A stretch of 33,699 nt of DNA, from contig JBGAWP010000042.1 in the NCBI GenBank assembly GCA_044227505.1, positions 1 to 33,699 of the forward strand, in the 5' to 3' direction. How positions within the stretch are numbered: the first letter of the stretch is position 1; the number at the start of each line of letters is the position of its first letter. Source of the stretch: UBA7236 sp044227505. GTDB lineage: Bacteria; Bacteroidota; Bacteroidia; Chitinophagales; BACL12. This document shows positions 1 to 7,866 of the stretch, in pieces. The notes below the pieces were generated by a model. It saw only the letters and a list, made by a program, of their open reading frames with translations, did no database searches and had not been told where the DNA came from. The translations under genes were made by a program, and so were the position numbers.

Positions 1-389
1 TATAATAAAAAAATAGCGATCACAAATAGAGTGGAAAGTTTCCAGAATTCAATCTCCAGGCTTAAATATATACCTATTGCCAATCCCAAGCCCGATAATA
101 CCAGATAAGCAGTAAATGCTTTTTTCTGTGAAATTAACTTTCCAATTATCTGTTTTTGCGGTTTGTTAATGGCATCAATTTCAACATCGTAATAATCATT
201 TATGATATATCCGGCACCACAGATCAAAACCGTTGAAAGCACCAACAAAAAGAACTGAAATTCAGTAAGAGTAAAAGTTATTCCGTAAGTATTAAAATTT
301 GGCTGCAGAATAAATGCATCAATAAAATACATTGTTGCAACAAGTAAAACAAGGTTGATCGGCCGAATGAGTTTTATCCAGTGCTGCAT
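1..389 (-). CDS. UbiA-family prenyltransferase (N-terminal part, cut by window edge)
   Basis: Membrane prenyltransferase that joins a polyprenyl diphosphate to an acceptor. In Bacteroidota this neighbourhood often carries the geranylgeranylglycerol-phosphate geranylgeranyltransferase-like member, but the acceptor cannot be told here. The visible 129 codons start at the ATG at 389 (MQHWIKLIRPIN) and read to the window edge. They contain the family's first Asp-rich Mg-diphosphate motif, NDYYDVEID (NDxxDxxxD), at about residue 64, between hydrophobic helices. The C-terminal half, with the second Asp motif, lies outside the window. It is downstream of iscX on the same strand, separated by a hexamer tandem repeat. 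The family call is firm; the substrate is not. Confidence 0.85.
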   Translation of the reverse strand, partial: MQHWIKLIRPINLVLLVATMYFIDAFILQPNFNTYGITFTLTEFQFFLLVLSTVLICGAGYIINDYYDVEIDAINKPQKQIIGKLISQKKAFTAYLVLSGLGLAIGIYLSLEIEFWKLSTLFVIAIFLL

Positions 390-415
390 TTTCAATTTTG
401 GTTTCCGGGTTAAAT

Positions 416-466
416 ACTGTGACTGCGACTGTGACTGCGACTGCGACTGCAACTGCGACTGCAACT
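416..466. repeat. hexanucleotide tandem repeat, about 8.5 units
   Basis: Eight consecutive 6-bp units of the form ACTGYR (ACTGTG, ACTGCG, ACTGCA) plus a final ACT fill the spacer between the iscX stop and the ubiA start. The third positions vary only as transitions. The repeat ends 26 bp upstream of the ubiA start codon, so length changes would alter the leader or promoter spacing of that gene. Confidence 0.9.
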
Positions 467-470
467 ATAC

Positions 471-713
471 CTACTTCCTCGCATCTCTCCACTCATACAC
501 CCAGGCGCTTTGAATCATTTCCAAATGTCCTTCATTACATTCTTCCCGTGTTCCTTTAAAATCAGGCAATTCAAGCACCCATTCGATCAATTCTGTAAAA
601 CGAATTCTATAAATTTGAGATTCGCCGAAATCGTCGCCAAAACGTTCGTGTAATTTAAGGGCAATGTCTTCATGGTCGTTCCAATAAATTGGAGGTTCTT
701 CAAAATGACTCAT
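471..713 (-). CDS. iscX: Fe-S assembly protein IscX
   Basis: Small acidic adaptor of the ISC iron-sulfur assembly system. In E. coli, IscX binds the cysteine desulfurase IscS and iron and modulates cluster formation. The 80-residue product fits the family (E. coli 66 aa) with a short N-terminal extension. It keeps the signature blocks: IYW.D...IA..L.E.F near residues 9-26, IRFTEL..WV..L.DF near 37-53, and a C-terminal CNEGHLE.IQ.AW segment. It lies 25 bp downstream of a 2Fe-2S ferredoxin gene, the same fdx-iscX order as at the end of the E. coli isc operon, though hscA, hscB and iscU are not in the window. Family assignment rests on pattern recognition and neighbour agreement. Confidence 0.88.
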   Translation of the reverse strand: MSHFEEPPIYWNDHEDIALKLHERFGDDFGESQIYRIRFTELIEWVLELPDFKGTREECNEGHLEMIQSAWVYEWRDARK

Positions 714-738
714 AGTGTAAACGAATAATGTTAGTTAA

Positions 739-1068
739 TTATGATGCAATAATGGTAGATTGATCAGGAACAACAACCTCTATATAAGTATCATCTTCCA
801 TCAAGTCGCATTGGCAACTTAATCTCGAATTCAATCTTGGGTCACGTGCCCTATCAATAAAATCTTCTTCTTTTTCAGTTGTTTCCGGTAAACTGTCCAT
901 TCCTTTTTCAATATAAACATGACAAGTGCTACACGCACATACGCCACCACAATTGTGATTGAGTTTTATATCATTCAACAATGCAGCTTCGAGAACTGTA
1001 TGACCTGCCTCGATCTCCACTTGTCTATCCTCATTCCCATCCTCAAAAATAAATTTTATAGTAACCAT
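739..1068 (-). CDS. fdx: 2Fe-2S ferredoxin, ISC/adrenodoxin type
   Basis: Electron carrier of 109 residues in the vertebrate-type/ISC ferredoxin family, expected to supply electrons for Fe-S cluster assembly. The cluster ligands fit the C-x5-C-x2-C...C spacing: C40, C46, C49 and C85 (in SRLSCQC). Two further cysteines, C44 and C87, sit inside the motifs. The acidic stretch after the third Cys (PETTEKEEDFIDRARDPRLNSRLSCQC region) is the usual partner-docking helix of the family. It is 19 bp downstream of the DUF2520 gene and 25 bp upstream of iscX, so probably cotranscribed with them. Confidence 0.93.
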   Translation of the reverse strand: MVTIKFIFEDGNEDRQVEIEAGHTVLEAALLNDIKLNHNCGGVCACSTCHVYIEKGMDSLPETTEKEEDFIDRARDPRLNSRLSCQCDLMEDDTYIEVVVPDQSTIIAS

Positions 1069-1087
1069 ACCTGAATATAATAGAAAA

Positions 1088-1870
1088 TTATTTATTTATG
1101 TATTTATGCAAAATACTCTTTGCTAAAGTATCATATAATTCCTTCCATTCCTTGTGACCATTCAACATGTTTTTATGTTTTGCCAATGTTGCCATATCGC
1201 CTCGAATTGCCGGACCCGTTTGTAATTGATCTGGAGCTATTTCTTTAATTTTCTTTAAATGTTCCTCCATTAAAGGATAAAATAGTTCAAGAGACAGATC
1301 ATTCTCTTTTAATAAATTGTAAGCAATATCATACATGTGGTTCGTATAATTATTGATCCACACAGCAGATAAATGCATTATAGCTCTTTGGTCATCACTC
1401 ACTTCAATTATTCGGGATGATATTTTAGAGGCCAGCTCTTTTAAAAGCGCCTGTGATTCATGAGAATTTCCCGATACAGCAATTAAGATTTGGCCAAGGT
1501 CTATGTCGTTATTTTTTGTTAGTGTTTGCATTGGCCAAACAACACCATAATTATTACCATTTTTCTCTAAAATATCACCTTTAATTGCACCTGCATGATG
1601 CACAATAAATCTCCCCTTTTTATACACTTTTTCGAAAACTGTCCTGATCACATCATCCTTCACTGCCAACAAATAAATATCAGATTCGGGAATTTCAACT
1701 TCCATTGATCCAAAGCTCTTACACCTTAATTGATCAGCCAGTAGTTTGGCTTTTTCGCTATCTCTTCCTGCAATGTGTTTTATTTCAATACCGGCATTTG
1801 CAAAAGCATTTCCCAAATGCCAGGCAACATTTCCGGTTCCAATTATTGAAATATTTTTGATTGGCATCAT
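1088..1870 (-). CDS. Rossmann-fold DUF2520 domain oxidoreductase-like protein
   Basis: Predicted NAD(P)-binding protein of 260 residues. The N-terminus carries a dinucleotide-binding motif GTGNVA at about residues 11-16 of a beta-alpha-beta fold, resembling ProC and F420-dependent oxidoreductases, and the C-terminal half is the helical DUF2520 domain. No substrate is known for the family. Two ATG codons are in tandem (1870 and 1867); either start overlaps the 3' end of the cytochrome c biogenesis gene, by 4 bp or 1 bp, implying translational coupling. In Bacteroidota this gene is commonly followed by a HAD phosphatase and a UbiA protein; here fdx and iscX are interposed before UbiA. Confidence 0.85.
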   Translation of the reverse strand: MMPIKNISIIGTGNVAWHLGNAFANAGIEIKHIAGRDSEKAKLLADQLRCKSFGSMEVEIPESDIYLLAVKDDVIRTVFEKVYKKGRFIVHHAGAIKGDILEKNGNNYGVVWPMQTLTKNNDIDLGQILIAVSGNSHESQALLKELASKISSRIIEVSDDQRAIMHLSAVWINNYTNHMYDIAYNLLKENDLSLELFYPLMEEHLKKIKEIAPDQLQTGPAIRGDMATLAKHKNMLNGHKEWKELYDTLAKSILHKYINK

Positions 1871-4368
1871 GATAAATTCTTTACCGTTTTATTTTCTTTT
1901 ACTCGTTTAACTAAACTAATAAGAAATCCAAGCGCCATAACAATAGTACCTATCCAAACTAAATTGATCATCGGAAAAATGATTGATTTAATTACTATCC
2001 AGTCATCATTTAAAGTGCTATCGGAAGTTGTAAAGATAAATTGTTGTTGGGCAGGTAAAATTCCACTGAATGTGATGCTGACATTTGCAATTTGTGTTGT
2101 AGCTGTACCCTGCATCACCGTACTATCGCTCATCGATAAAATATATTGTGCTTCCAGCTTTTCATTTGCTGAACCTACATGCGCTGAAAGTTGCGCTCCG
2201 GCCCCTATTGAATCACCCGAACCGATATATCGCGAAATATCATTTAAAATAAAATATCCGGTATTAAATTTAATTGTATCCCCTATTGAGACAGTATCAA
2301 CAGTAACCTGTGGTTGCGCATTTTTTGAGCCCTCTCCCGGAAGTGATGTTACATGTGTAAATACATCATAAGTTAAAAAATGTTTTGTATCCGGATTCGG
2401 TGCAAGTTGTTGCATTTTTTTATCCATTAATAAGTATGGATGCAACATAAATTCCTGTTCGATCTTTTGTGTTTCAGGATCTATTTTTCTGAACAATAAA
2501 TTATAATATGTCGCCTCATTTGAAATGCTGTCACCAAGATAGGTTACCAGATAATCCTGAAGCGGAAGCGGTGCATTTCTGATAAGGCGCACATTTTCAC
2601 GTTGGAATGTATTATCCATTCCTTCCCCGGTAAAATTAACACCAAAGGTATTTTCAGAAATCACTCTTTGACCTGCATTCGAGATCAATATCCCCAATAA
2701 CAAAACACCAAATCCGATGTGCGCAATAGATCCTCCGGCAATTTTTATTTTGCCCTTTAATACGCGCACCAAATATTGAAAATTTGCAATCACAGAAAAC
2801 CAGCCAGCAAAAAACAAAATGGAATATTTTGTCACTAAATGAAATATTCCCCTTTCTGCAGTAATATCCCATAGATTATCTAATAATATTGAACTGATTA
2901 TAGCTGCTACAATGGCAAAAATTAAGGAGCTAGCAATACTTCTATAAAATTGTTTAACTTCTGTTTTTTTGTATTTCAGGAATTGTGCAAAGGCTGATAA
3001 AAACGCAATTAATATTCCTACCCAAATCTGAACACCGGTGTAAAAATGAATTTCATCATCCGGCTTGCTCATATCAGCGGGGAGTGAACTCCCAAACAGG
3101 TCGTTAATATGTCCTAACAATACATTAAAAACAGGAATGGAAGTAAAAAATATCACATGAATACCCGCAAATAATAATACGAGTGAACCAACAAACATCC
3201 AAAACTCGCGTGAGGATAATGATTCTTCTTTTTCTTTAACAGGAATTTTTTTCCAGTTTCTGATCAATGGGATAAGCGAAATAAAAATAAAAACAAACAA
3301 AAAGAGAAGAAGATGATTGGTTAATCCCTCCTCCACAAAGGCATGTACGCTGGTATCACCTAATATTCCGCTTCGGGTTAAGAAAGAGGAGTATAAGACG
3401 AAATAAAAGGAAAGGAATATCATTACAAAACTCGACCGTGTTGCGTGACCTGTTGCTTTTGCAATTACGAGATTATGTAATCCTGCAACTATGATCAACC
3501 ACGGAATCAAGGAGGCATTTTCCACAGGATCCCATGCCCAAAATCCCCCGAAACTCAAAGCTTCGTAGGCCCATGCGCCTCCCATTAATATTCCGGTACC
3601 TAAAACCATACCTGCAAACAATGCATAGGGTATTGCAGGTTTTATCCATTCGGTATATTTTTTAGTCCATAACCCTGCTACTCCAAAGGCAAATGGAATT
3701 GTAATGGAAGCAAATCCACAGAATAATACCGGTGGGTGGATCACCATCCAATAATTTTGCAGCAGCGCATTTAATCCGGTTCCATCCGGAATAAATCGCA
3801 TATAATCAGTAAATAAAAAAACAGGATCGGCAGTAAGTTTATCTTTTAATAAAAGGAATGGCGAATTTCCAATATGCACTGTATCAGTAATATAAATTCC
3901 CAACAAATAGGTTAATAAAAAAACCTGCATTAAACTAACAATGGCCATTACAGGGGCTTCCCAATTTTTAGCCCGAAATAACAATACGGTACCTAACACT
4001 ACATGCCAAAAACTCCACAATAAAAAACTCCCCTCCTGTCCTTCCCAAAAACAGGAAAGCACATATTTCATTTGAAGATCTGAAGAGGAATGAGACCACA
4101 CATAATGATATTCAAAATGATGATTAAAGATCATTATGAATAAGGTAATAACAATCCCGATTACGGATACGCCATGTGAGATAAAAAAAGTTCGTGCAAT
4201 TTTTCTGCGTTGTTGTTTATCGATATCATTTTTTGATTGAACCGACAAAAAATAAAAAACCGCTGCAAAAATAGCGGTGATAAATGCGATGATCACAAAT
4301 AAATGCCCGACTTGTCCGAAAAGCGGATTTATAGATTGAACAGCATGTTGATGCGTTAATTCGTCCAT
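1867..4368 (-). CDS. ccmF: cytochrome c biogenesis haem lyase, CcmF/CcsA type
   Basis: Integral membrane haem-handling protein of 833 residues that attaches haem to apocytochrome c on the periplasmic side. The N-terminal two-thirds is a multi-helix CcmF core. It has the WWD haem-binding segment, here GGFWAWDPVENASLIPWL at about residues 275-292, preceded by the WMVIHPPVLFCGF helix that carries a conserved His. Further helices follow to about residue 560, then a roughly 230-residue soluble periplasmic domain and a final C-terminal helix (about 800-820), typical of the long Bacteroidota forms. The neighbour immediately upstream is ccmE (11 bp gap), so haem chaperone and lyase are coexpressed. 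The stop overlaps the DUF2520 start. Confidence 0.93.
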   Translation of the reverse strand: MDELTHQHAVQSINPLFGQVGHLFVIIAFITAIFAAVFYFLSVQSKNDIDKQQRRKIARTFFISHGVSVIGIVITLFIMIFNHHFEYHYVWSHSSSDLQMKYVLSCFWEGQEGSFLLWSFWHVVLGTVLLFRAKNWEAPVMAIVSLMQVFLLTYLLGIYITDTVHIGNSPFLLLKDKLTADPVFLFTDYMRFIPDGTGLNALLQNYWMVIHPPVLFCGFASITIPFAFGVAGLWTKKYTEWIKPAIPYALFAGMVLGTGILMGGAWAYEALSFGGFWAWDPVENASLIPWLIIVAGLHNLVIAKATGHATRSSFVMIFLSFYFVLYSSFLTRSGILGDTSVHAFVEEGLTNHLLLFLFVFIFISLIPLIRNWKKIPVKEKEESLSSREFWMFVGSLVLLFAGIHVIFFTSIPVFNVLLGHINDLFGSSLPADMSKPDDEIHFYTGVQIWVGILIAFLSAFAQFLKYKKTEVKQFYRSIASSLIFAIVAAIISSILLDNLWDITAERGIFHLVTKYSILFFAGWFSVIANFQYLVRVLKGKIKIAGGSIAHIGFGVLLLGILISNAGQRVISENTFGVNFTGEGMDNTFQRENVRLIRNAPLPLQDYLVTYLGDSISNEATYYNLLFRKIDPETQKIEQEFMLHPYLLMDKKMQQLAPNPDTKHFLTYDVFTHVTSLPGEGSKNAQPQVTVDTVSIGDTIKFNTGYFILNDISRYIGSGDSIGAGAQLSAHVGSANEKLEAQYILSMSDSTVMQGTATTQIANVSITFSGILPAQQQFIFTTSDSTLNDDWIVIKSIIFPMINLVWIGTIVMALGFLISLVKRVKENKTVKNLS

Positions 4369-4379
4369 GTAACTGTTCC

Positions 4380-4763
4380 CTATTTTTTAATTTCGTTTTC
4401 TACATATTTTGAAGGGCATTTAACCAGCATGTCATCAGCATAAAAAGTTTCTCCTTTCATAGCCCCGGTTAAAACGATCTGATCACTTTTTTCGAAATCA
4501 CGAGGCATATCATCAAAACAAACCACCTCTATTTCTTTTCCATCACGATCTGTCAGATAAAAGGAGAATGAATTCGGATCCTTTACAGGGTCATAATTCA
4601 CCGGATGAGATTTTGCCAATGTTCCTATGAGTTGAACTGTGGAACCTTCCTTTCCAACAGCATCTTCATAACTTGAATATGAACTCACATTGCCAAGTTT
4701 AGAAGCGAAAACTCCTATACATACTGCAATAAGGATGAGCAAAATGATATGCGATTTTTTCAC
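4380..4763 (-). CDS. ccmE: cytochrome c maturation haem chaperone CcmE, CXXXY variant
   Basis: Membrane-anchored haem chaperone of 127 residues that binds haem covalently and hands it to the CcmF lyase. There is an N-terminal membrane anchor (residues about 4-22) followed by an OB-fold periplasmic domain. The canonical haem-binding His in the HxxxY motif is replaced by Cys: the C-terminal motif reads CPSKY, C116 to Y120. CXXXY-type CcmE proteins are known from a variant System I in some delta-proteobacteria and archaea, where the Cys bonds haem. It lies directly upstream of ccmF. A -7 like element is present upstream at 4791-4798. Confidence 0.88.
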   Translation of the reverse strand: MKKSHIILLILIAVCIGVFASKLGNVSSYSSYEDAVGKEGSTVQLIGTLAKSHPVNYDPVKDPNSFSFYLTDRDGKEIEVVCFDDMPRDFEKSDQIVLTGAMKGETFYADDMLVKCPSKYVENEIKK

Positions 4764-4790
4764 TTATTATGGTTTTTTTATAATATAATG

Positions 4791-4798
4791 CAAAATTA
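4791..4798 (-). promoter_or_regulatory. TAnnTTTG -7 element for ccmE operon
   Basis: On the minus strand this reads TAATTTTG, matching the Bacteroidota -7 consensus TAnnTTTG. By the spacing seen at the SRP RNA gene, transcription would start near 4786, giving a leader of about 23 nt before the ccmE ATG at 4763. No clear TTG is found at the -33 position. Confidence 0.5.
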
Positions 4799-4953
4799 GG
4801 GCAAAATGTTCTGTATTACAGATTAGATAGGGGCAAATTGACTATTTATTTAACTTATTACCTGAACTTGATGAGATTATGCATAAAACGGTCTTGTAGA
4901 AAGGGGAAAATAGCATGAAATCCCGCACTTTTTATAATATGGCCGATTAGCGC

Positions 4954-4961
4954 TAACTTTG
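4954..4961 (+). promoter_or_regulatory. TAnnTTTG -7 element upstream of rocD
   Basis: TAACTTTG is a perfect TAnnTTTG match. The predicted start site is about 4966, which coincides with the first base of a short open frame (4966-5022). The resulting leader before rocD would be about 148 nt. No convincing TTG at -33. Confidence 0.55.
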
Positions 4962-4965
4962 TATT

Positions 4966-5022
4966 ATGTTATTCCATTTTCTCGATATGAATCTTGATTT
5001 TCTGGACCATCCCAGAGGGTAA
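4966..5022 (+). CDS. possible 18-aa leader peptide upstream of rocD
   Basis: An ATG sits 4 nt after the TAACTTTG element and opens an 18-codon frame, MLFHFLDMNLDFLDHPRG, ending in TAA at 5020-5022. The same element-to-ATG geometry is seen at the leaderless-looking starts of guaA, DUF983 and arginase. It could be a leader peptide for rocD, or chance: frames this short are common and there is no homologue to compare. No strong attenuator hairpin was found after it. Confidence 0.25.
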   Translation: MLFHFLDMNLDFLDHPRG

Positions 5023-5113
5023 ATAGCCCAATTTTTATTGTTGTCGGACTCTTACAAATCCCATGTTTTCACTGTATTTTAAACCTTACTATTAATTTTC
5101 AAAAATTATTAAT

Positions 5114-6349
5114 ATGACCACGCTTGAATCACTTACAGACAAATCACTAACCTATATACAAAAAGAAGAAACTTTTGGAGCGCACAATTACCATCCTATG
5201 CCCGTTGTTATTGAGCGGGCCGAAGGGGTTTATGTTTGGGATGTGGATGGCAATCGCTATTACGATTTTCTTTCTGCATACAGCGCAGTAAATCAAGGGC
5301 ATTGTCATCCAAGAATTATACAATCGCTGATCGATCAGGCTAAAAAATTAACACTTACCAGCCGAGCTTTCTATAACAATGTTTTAGGGGAATACGAACA
5401 ATTTATGACTGAATTGTTCGGCTACGACAAGTTATTGCCAATGAATTCAGGGGCCGAGGCCGTGGAAACAGCCTTGAAACTATGCAGGAGATGGGGTTAT
5501 GATGTGAAAGGAATTGCCCCGCATAACGCCAAAATTCTTGTTTGCAGCGGCAATTTTCATGGGAGAACAACAGGTATCATTTCATTTAGCAGCGATCCTG
5601 ATTCTACAACAGGTTTTGGACCGTATATGCCTGGTTATCAAATAATTGAATACAATGATCTTGCATCCCTCGCACAGGCACTTGAAGATAAAAATGTTGC
5701 CGGATTTCTTGTGGAACCAATACAAGGAGAAGCTGGTGTTTTTGTTCCGAATGATGGGTATTTATCCGCTGCTTATGCGATGTGCAAGGAGGCAAATGTG
5801 TTATTTATTGGGGATGAAATTCAAACGGGTCTGGCCAGAACAGGTAAAATGCTCGCCTGCGATCATGAAAATGTTAGACCTGATATTCTAATTTTAGGTA
5901 AAGCATTAAGTGGCGGAACATTGCCTGTTAGTGCGGTTTTAGCCGATAATGAGATCATGTTAACCATTAAGCCGGGCGAACACGGGTCAACATTTGGTGG
6001 AAATCCACTCGCATGTGCCGTTGCAATTACCTCCATAAAAGTTTTATTGGATGAAAAATTGGCAGAGAATGCCGAAAAAATGGGTGAGATACTTCGAAAG
6101 GGATTATTAGACCTGAATCATGAATACATAAAGATCGTGAGAGGTAAAGGTTTATTAAATGCAATTGTAGTTCAGGATAATTACAAGGGAAAATCGGCAT
6201 GGGATTTTTGTATTTCCTTAAGGGATAACGGATTGCTGGCCAAACCTACACATGGAGATAAGATCAGATTTGCTCCTCCATTGGTAATTAATGAAACCCA
6301 AATAAATGAATGTCTCAGGATAATTGAAAAAACGTTATCGGAATTTTGA
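5114..6349 (+). CDS. rocD: ornithine--oxo-acid aminotransferase
   Basis: PLP enzyme (411 aa, fold type I, class III) converting ornithine and 2-oxoglutarate to glutamate semialdehyde and glutamate, the step after arginase in arginine catabolism. The PLP lysine is in ILGKALSGG (about residue 264), preceded by the DEIQTGLARTGK segment that holds the cofactor-binding Asp. GAEAVETALK near residue 115 and the STFGGNPLAC block near 294 are characteristic of OAT. The ATG at 5114 gives the usual family N-terminus, including FGAHNYHPMP. The gene stands alone; the arginase gene of this genome is about 22 kb away at 28028. A bidirectional hairpin terminator follows. Confidence 0.95.
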   Translation: MTTLESLTDKSLTYIQKEETFGAHNYHPMPVVIERAEGVYVWDVDGNRYYDFLSAYSAVNQGHCHPRIIQSLIDQAKKLTLTSRAFYNNVLGEYEQFMTELFGYDKLLPMNSGAEAVETALKLCRRWGYDVKGIAPHNAKILVCSGNFHGRTTGIISFSSDPDSTTGFGPYMPGYQIIEYNDLASLAQALEDKNVAGFLVEPIQGEAGVFVPNDGYLSAAYAMCKEANVLFIGDEIQTGLARTGKMLACDHENVRPDILILGKALSGGTLPVSAVLADNEIMLTIKPGEHGSTFGGNPLACAVAITSIKVLLDEKLAENAEKMGEILRKGLLDLNHEYIKIVRGKGLLNAIVVQDNYKGKSAWDFCISLRDNGLLAKPTHGDKIRFAPPLVINETQINECLRIIEKTLSEF

Positions 6350-6370
6350 CCTCTTATTAATTAAACTGTA

Positions 6371-6410
6371 ATGGGTATGTTAGAATTAATTTTAATTCAT
6401 ACATACCCAT
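6371..6410. terminator. bidirectional hairpin between rocD and convergent secreted-protein gene
   Basis: Perfect 10-bp outer stem ATGGGTATGT (6371-6380) with ACATACCCAT (6401-6410), a 2x2 internal loop, then an inner 7-bp stem GAATTAA/TTAATTC. It lies between two convergent genes, so it likely ends both transcripts, although the flanking U-run is weak. Confidence 0.7.
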
Positions 6411-6450
6411 TTATGCTTGATATGAACAGCTCCCAAAAAAATGGAGGATA

Positions 6451-6966
6451 TTAATTTAAAGTAACAACCGTTTGTCCGGTTTTTGAGTAAAATGTAAGTG
6501 TACCGGAAATGGAATTTTGTTTTACCACACCGTTGAATTCAAATTTGCTAACAGCCTGAGTTGCAGCAGTGGTGGACTTATCAGGATAAAATATCACTTT
6601 TACATTCCATCCATTTTCCAAAGAAACTGATTCGTATTTCTTAAAGGTTTGTTTAACATATGTTTTGTCTGTTGAACCTTTAGAAGAGAAAAGTAACTCA
6701 GCATCCTTAAAGCCGATCTGTTTTACTTCCTGCGAATAATTCATTCCGATATTAAAAGTGAGTATTAAAGAAAAATCCTGTAAACAGATATTAGTACTAT
6801 AACAATCCGGATCGAGATCGATATAAAAATCGCGGGTGGTATAAATTAATTTAGGATTATCCTTTTTAAAAGTAGTATCTGTTGTTTCCGGAGAAAAAGC
6901 AAATGCCGATTGAAAAGAAAAAATTGTTGTGGTGATCAGGGTGGCAACTAATCCTTTCATTATCAT
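6451..6966 (-). CDS. secreted protein of unknown function
   Basis: I do not recognise this 171-aa protein. It begins with MIMKGLVATLITTTIFSFQSAFAFS, a clear Sec signal peptide with a likely cleavage after AFA or FAFS; the ATG at 6960 is an equally good start. The mature part is about 145 residues with alternating hydrophobic/polar strands (DFYIDLD, FSLILTFNIG, WNVKVIFYP), consistent with a small beta-sandwich, and two cysteines close together (CYSTNIC) that could form a disulfide. There is no sorting tail and no lipobox. Transcribed alone, convergent with rocD and downstream of the transaldolase terminator. Function unknown. Confidence 0.75.
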   Translation of the reverse strand: MIMKGLVATLITTTIFSFQSAFAFSPETTDTTFKKDNPKLIYTTRDFYIDLDPDCYSTNICLQDFSLILTFNIGMNYSQEVKQIGFKDAELLFSSKGSTDKTYVKQTFKKYESVSLENGWNVKVIFYPDKSTTAATQAVSKFEFNGVVKQNSISGTLTFYSKTGQTVVTLN

Positions 6967-7040
6967 ATTTAATAAAAATTATGGTGATTTATTAAGTAAA
7001 ACGCATTATTTAATAAAAAATTGTATCAAATTACAAACAA

Positions 7041-7070
7041 AAATGCCTCTTCTTTGTGGAAGAGGCATTT
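7041..7070 (-). terminator. hairpin terminator after transaldolase gene
   Basis: Perfect 12-bp stem AAATGCCTCTTC (7041-7052) with GAAGAGGCATTT (7059-7070), loop of 6 nt. On the minus strand it is followed by a T-rich tract, and it begins 22 bp past the stop of the transaldolase gene. Confidence 0.85.
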
Positions 7071-7091
7071 CTAGTTTTAAACAATATTTTC

Positions 7092-7748
7092 TTAACTGTT
7101 TCCTTTTTTGTAATCTGCCAGGAACTGTGCAAGTCCCAAATCGGTTAATGGATGTTTAAAAAGGCCCATAATAGAGCTTAAAGGGCATGTTACCACATCG
7201 GCACCAACTTCTGCACATCGCACAATATGTAATGGATTTCTGATGGATGCAGCTAATACTTCAGTCTCAAAACCATAAACACGATAAATATGCACTATCT
7301 GTTCAATGAGATTAACACCATCCCAATTCATATCATCCACCCTTCCAATAAACGGTGAAAGATAGGTTGCCCCTGCTTTAGCTGCTAAAATTGCTTGTCC
7401 TGCTGAAAAAACCAGGGTACAATTTGTTCTGATGCCATTATCGGTACACCATTTAATCGCTTTTATACCCTCTTTTATCATCGGGATCTTAACAACAATG
7501 TTAGGGTGAAGGGCAGATAATTCCTTTGCTTCTGCAACCATTCCGTCAAAATCTACAGAAATAACCTCTGCACTAATGTCACCATCAACAATATTGCAGA
7601 TATCAACATAGTGTTTTTTAATATTATCGGCACCGGTGATTCCTACCTTTGCCATTAAAGAAGGGTTTGTAGTAACGCCATCCAAAATCCCTAACGTTGC
7701 TGCTTCTCTTATTTCATTTAAGTCAGCGGTATCAATAAAAAACTTCAT
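7092..7748 (-). CDS. tal: transaldolase, small FSA/TalC-type
   Basis: Class I aldolase of 218 residues in the short transaldolase/fructose-6-phosphate aldolase family of the pentose phosphate pathway. The start is the ATG at 7748 (MKFFIDTADLNEI); longer in-frame starts only add non-conserved residues. Family markers are FIDTADLNEI, VTTNPSLM, the Schiff-base lysine in VVKIPM and the phosphate-site block FSAGQAILAAKAGATYLSPFIGR. Two positions that separate activities carry the transaldolase choices: Glu in AEVIS, where E. coli FsaA has Gln59, and Phe in SPFIGR, where FsaA has Tyr131. So transaldolase is more likely than F6P aldolase. A monocistronic unit ending at the 7041-7070 hairpin. Confidence 0.92.
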   Translation of the reverse strand: MKFFIDTADLNEIREAATLGILDGVTTNPSLMAKVGITGADNIKKHYVDICNIVDGDISAEVISVDFDGMVAEAKELSALHPNIVVKIPMIKEGIKAIKWCTDNGIRTNCTLVFSAGQAILAAKAGATYLSPFIGRVDDMNWDGVNLIEQIVHIYRVYGFETEVLAASIRNPLHIVRCAEVGADVVTCPLSSIMGLFKHPLTDLGLAQFLADYKKGNS

Positions 7749-7866
7749 AATAATTGGTATTTGAGATTGAAAGTGTAAAATTAAAATTTGAAAAGGCAAA
7801 AAAACATTTTCTTTTCCACAAATAATTTTCCAAAATTATCCCGGCCTGGGGGGAAAGAAAAAAAAT

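Larger units (their letters stand above)
4764..5113. other. 350-bp divergent spacer between ccmE and rocD
   Basis: AT-rich spacer holding the ccmE -7 element (4791-4798) and a plus-strand TAACTTTG (4954-4961) followed by an 18-codon open frame (4966-5022). Nothing else recognisable was found between 4800 and 4950. Confidence 0.6.
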
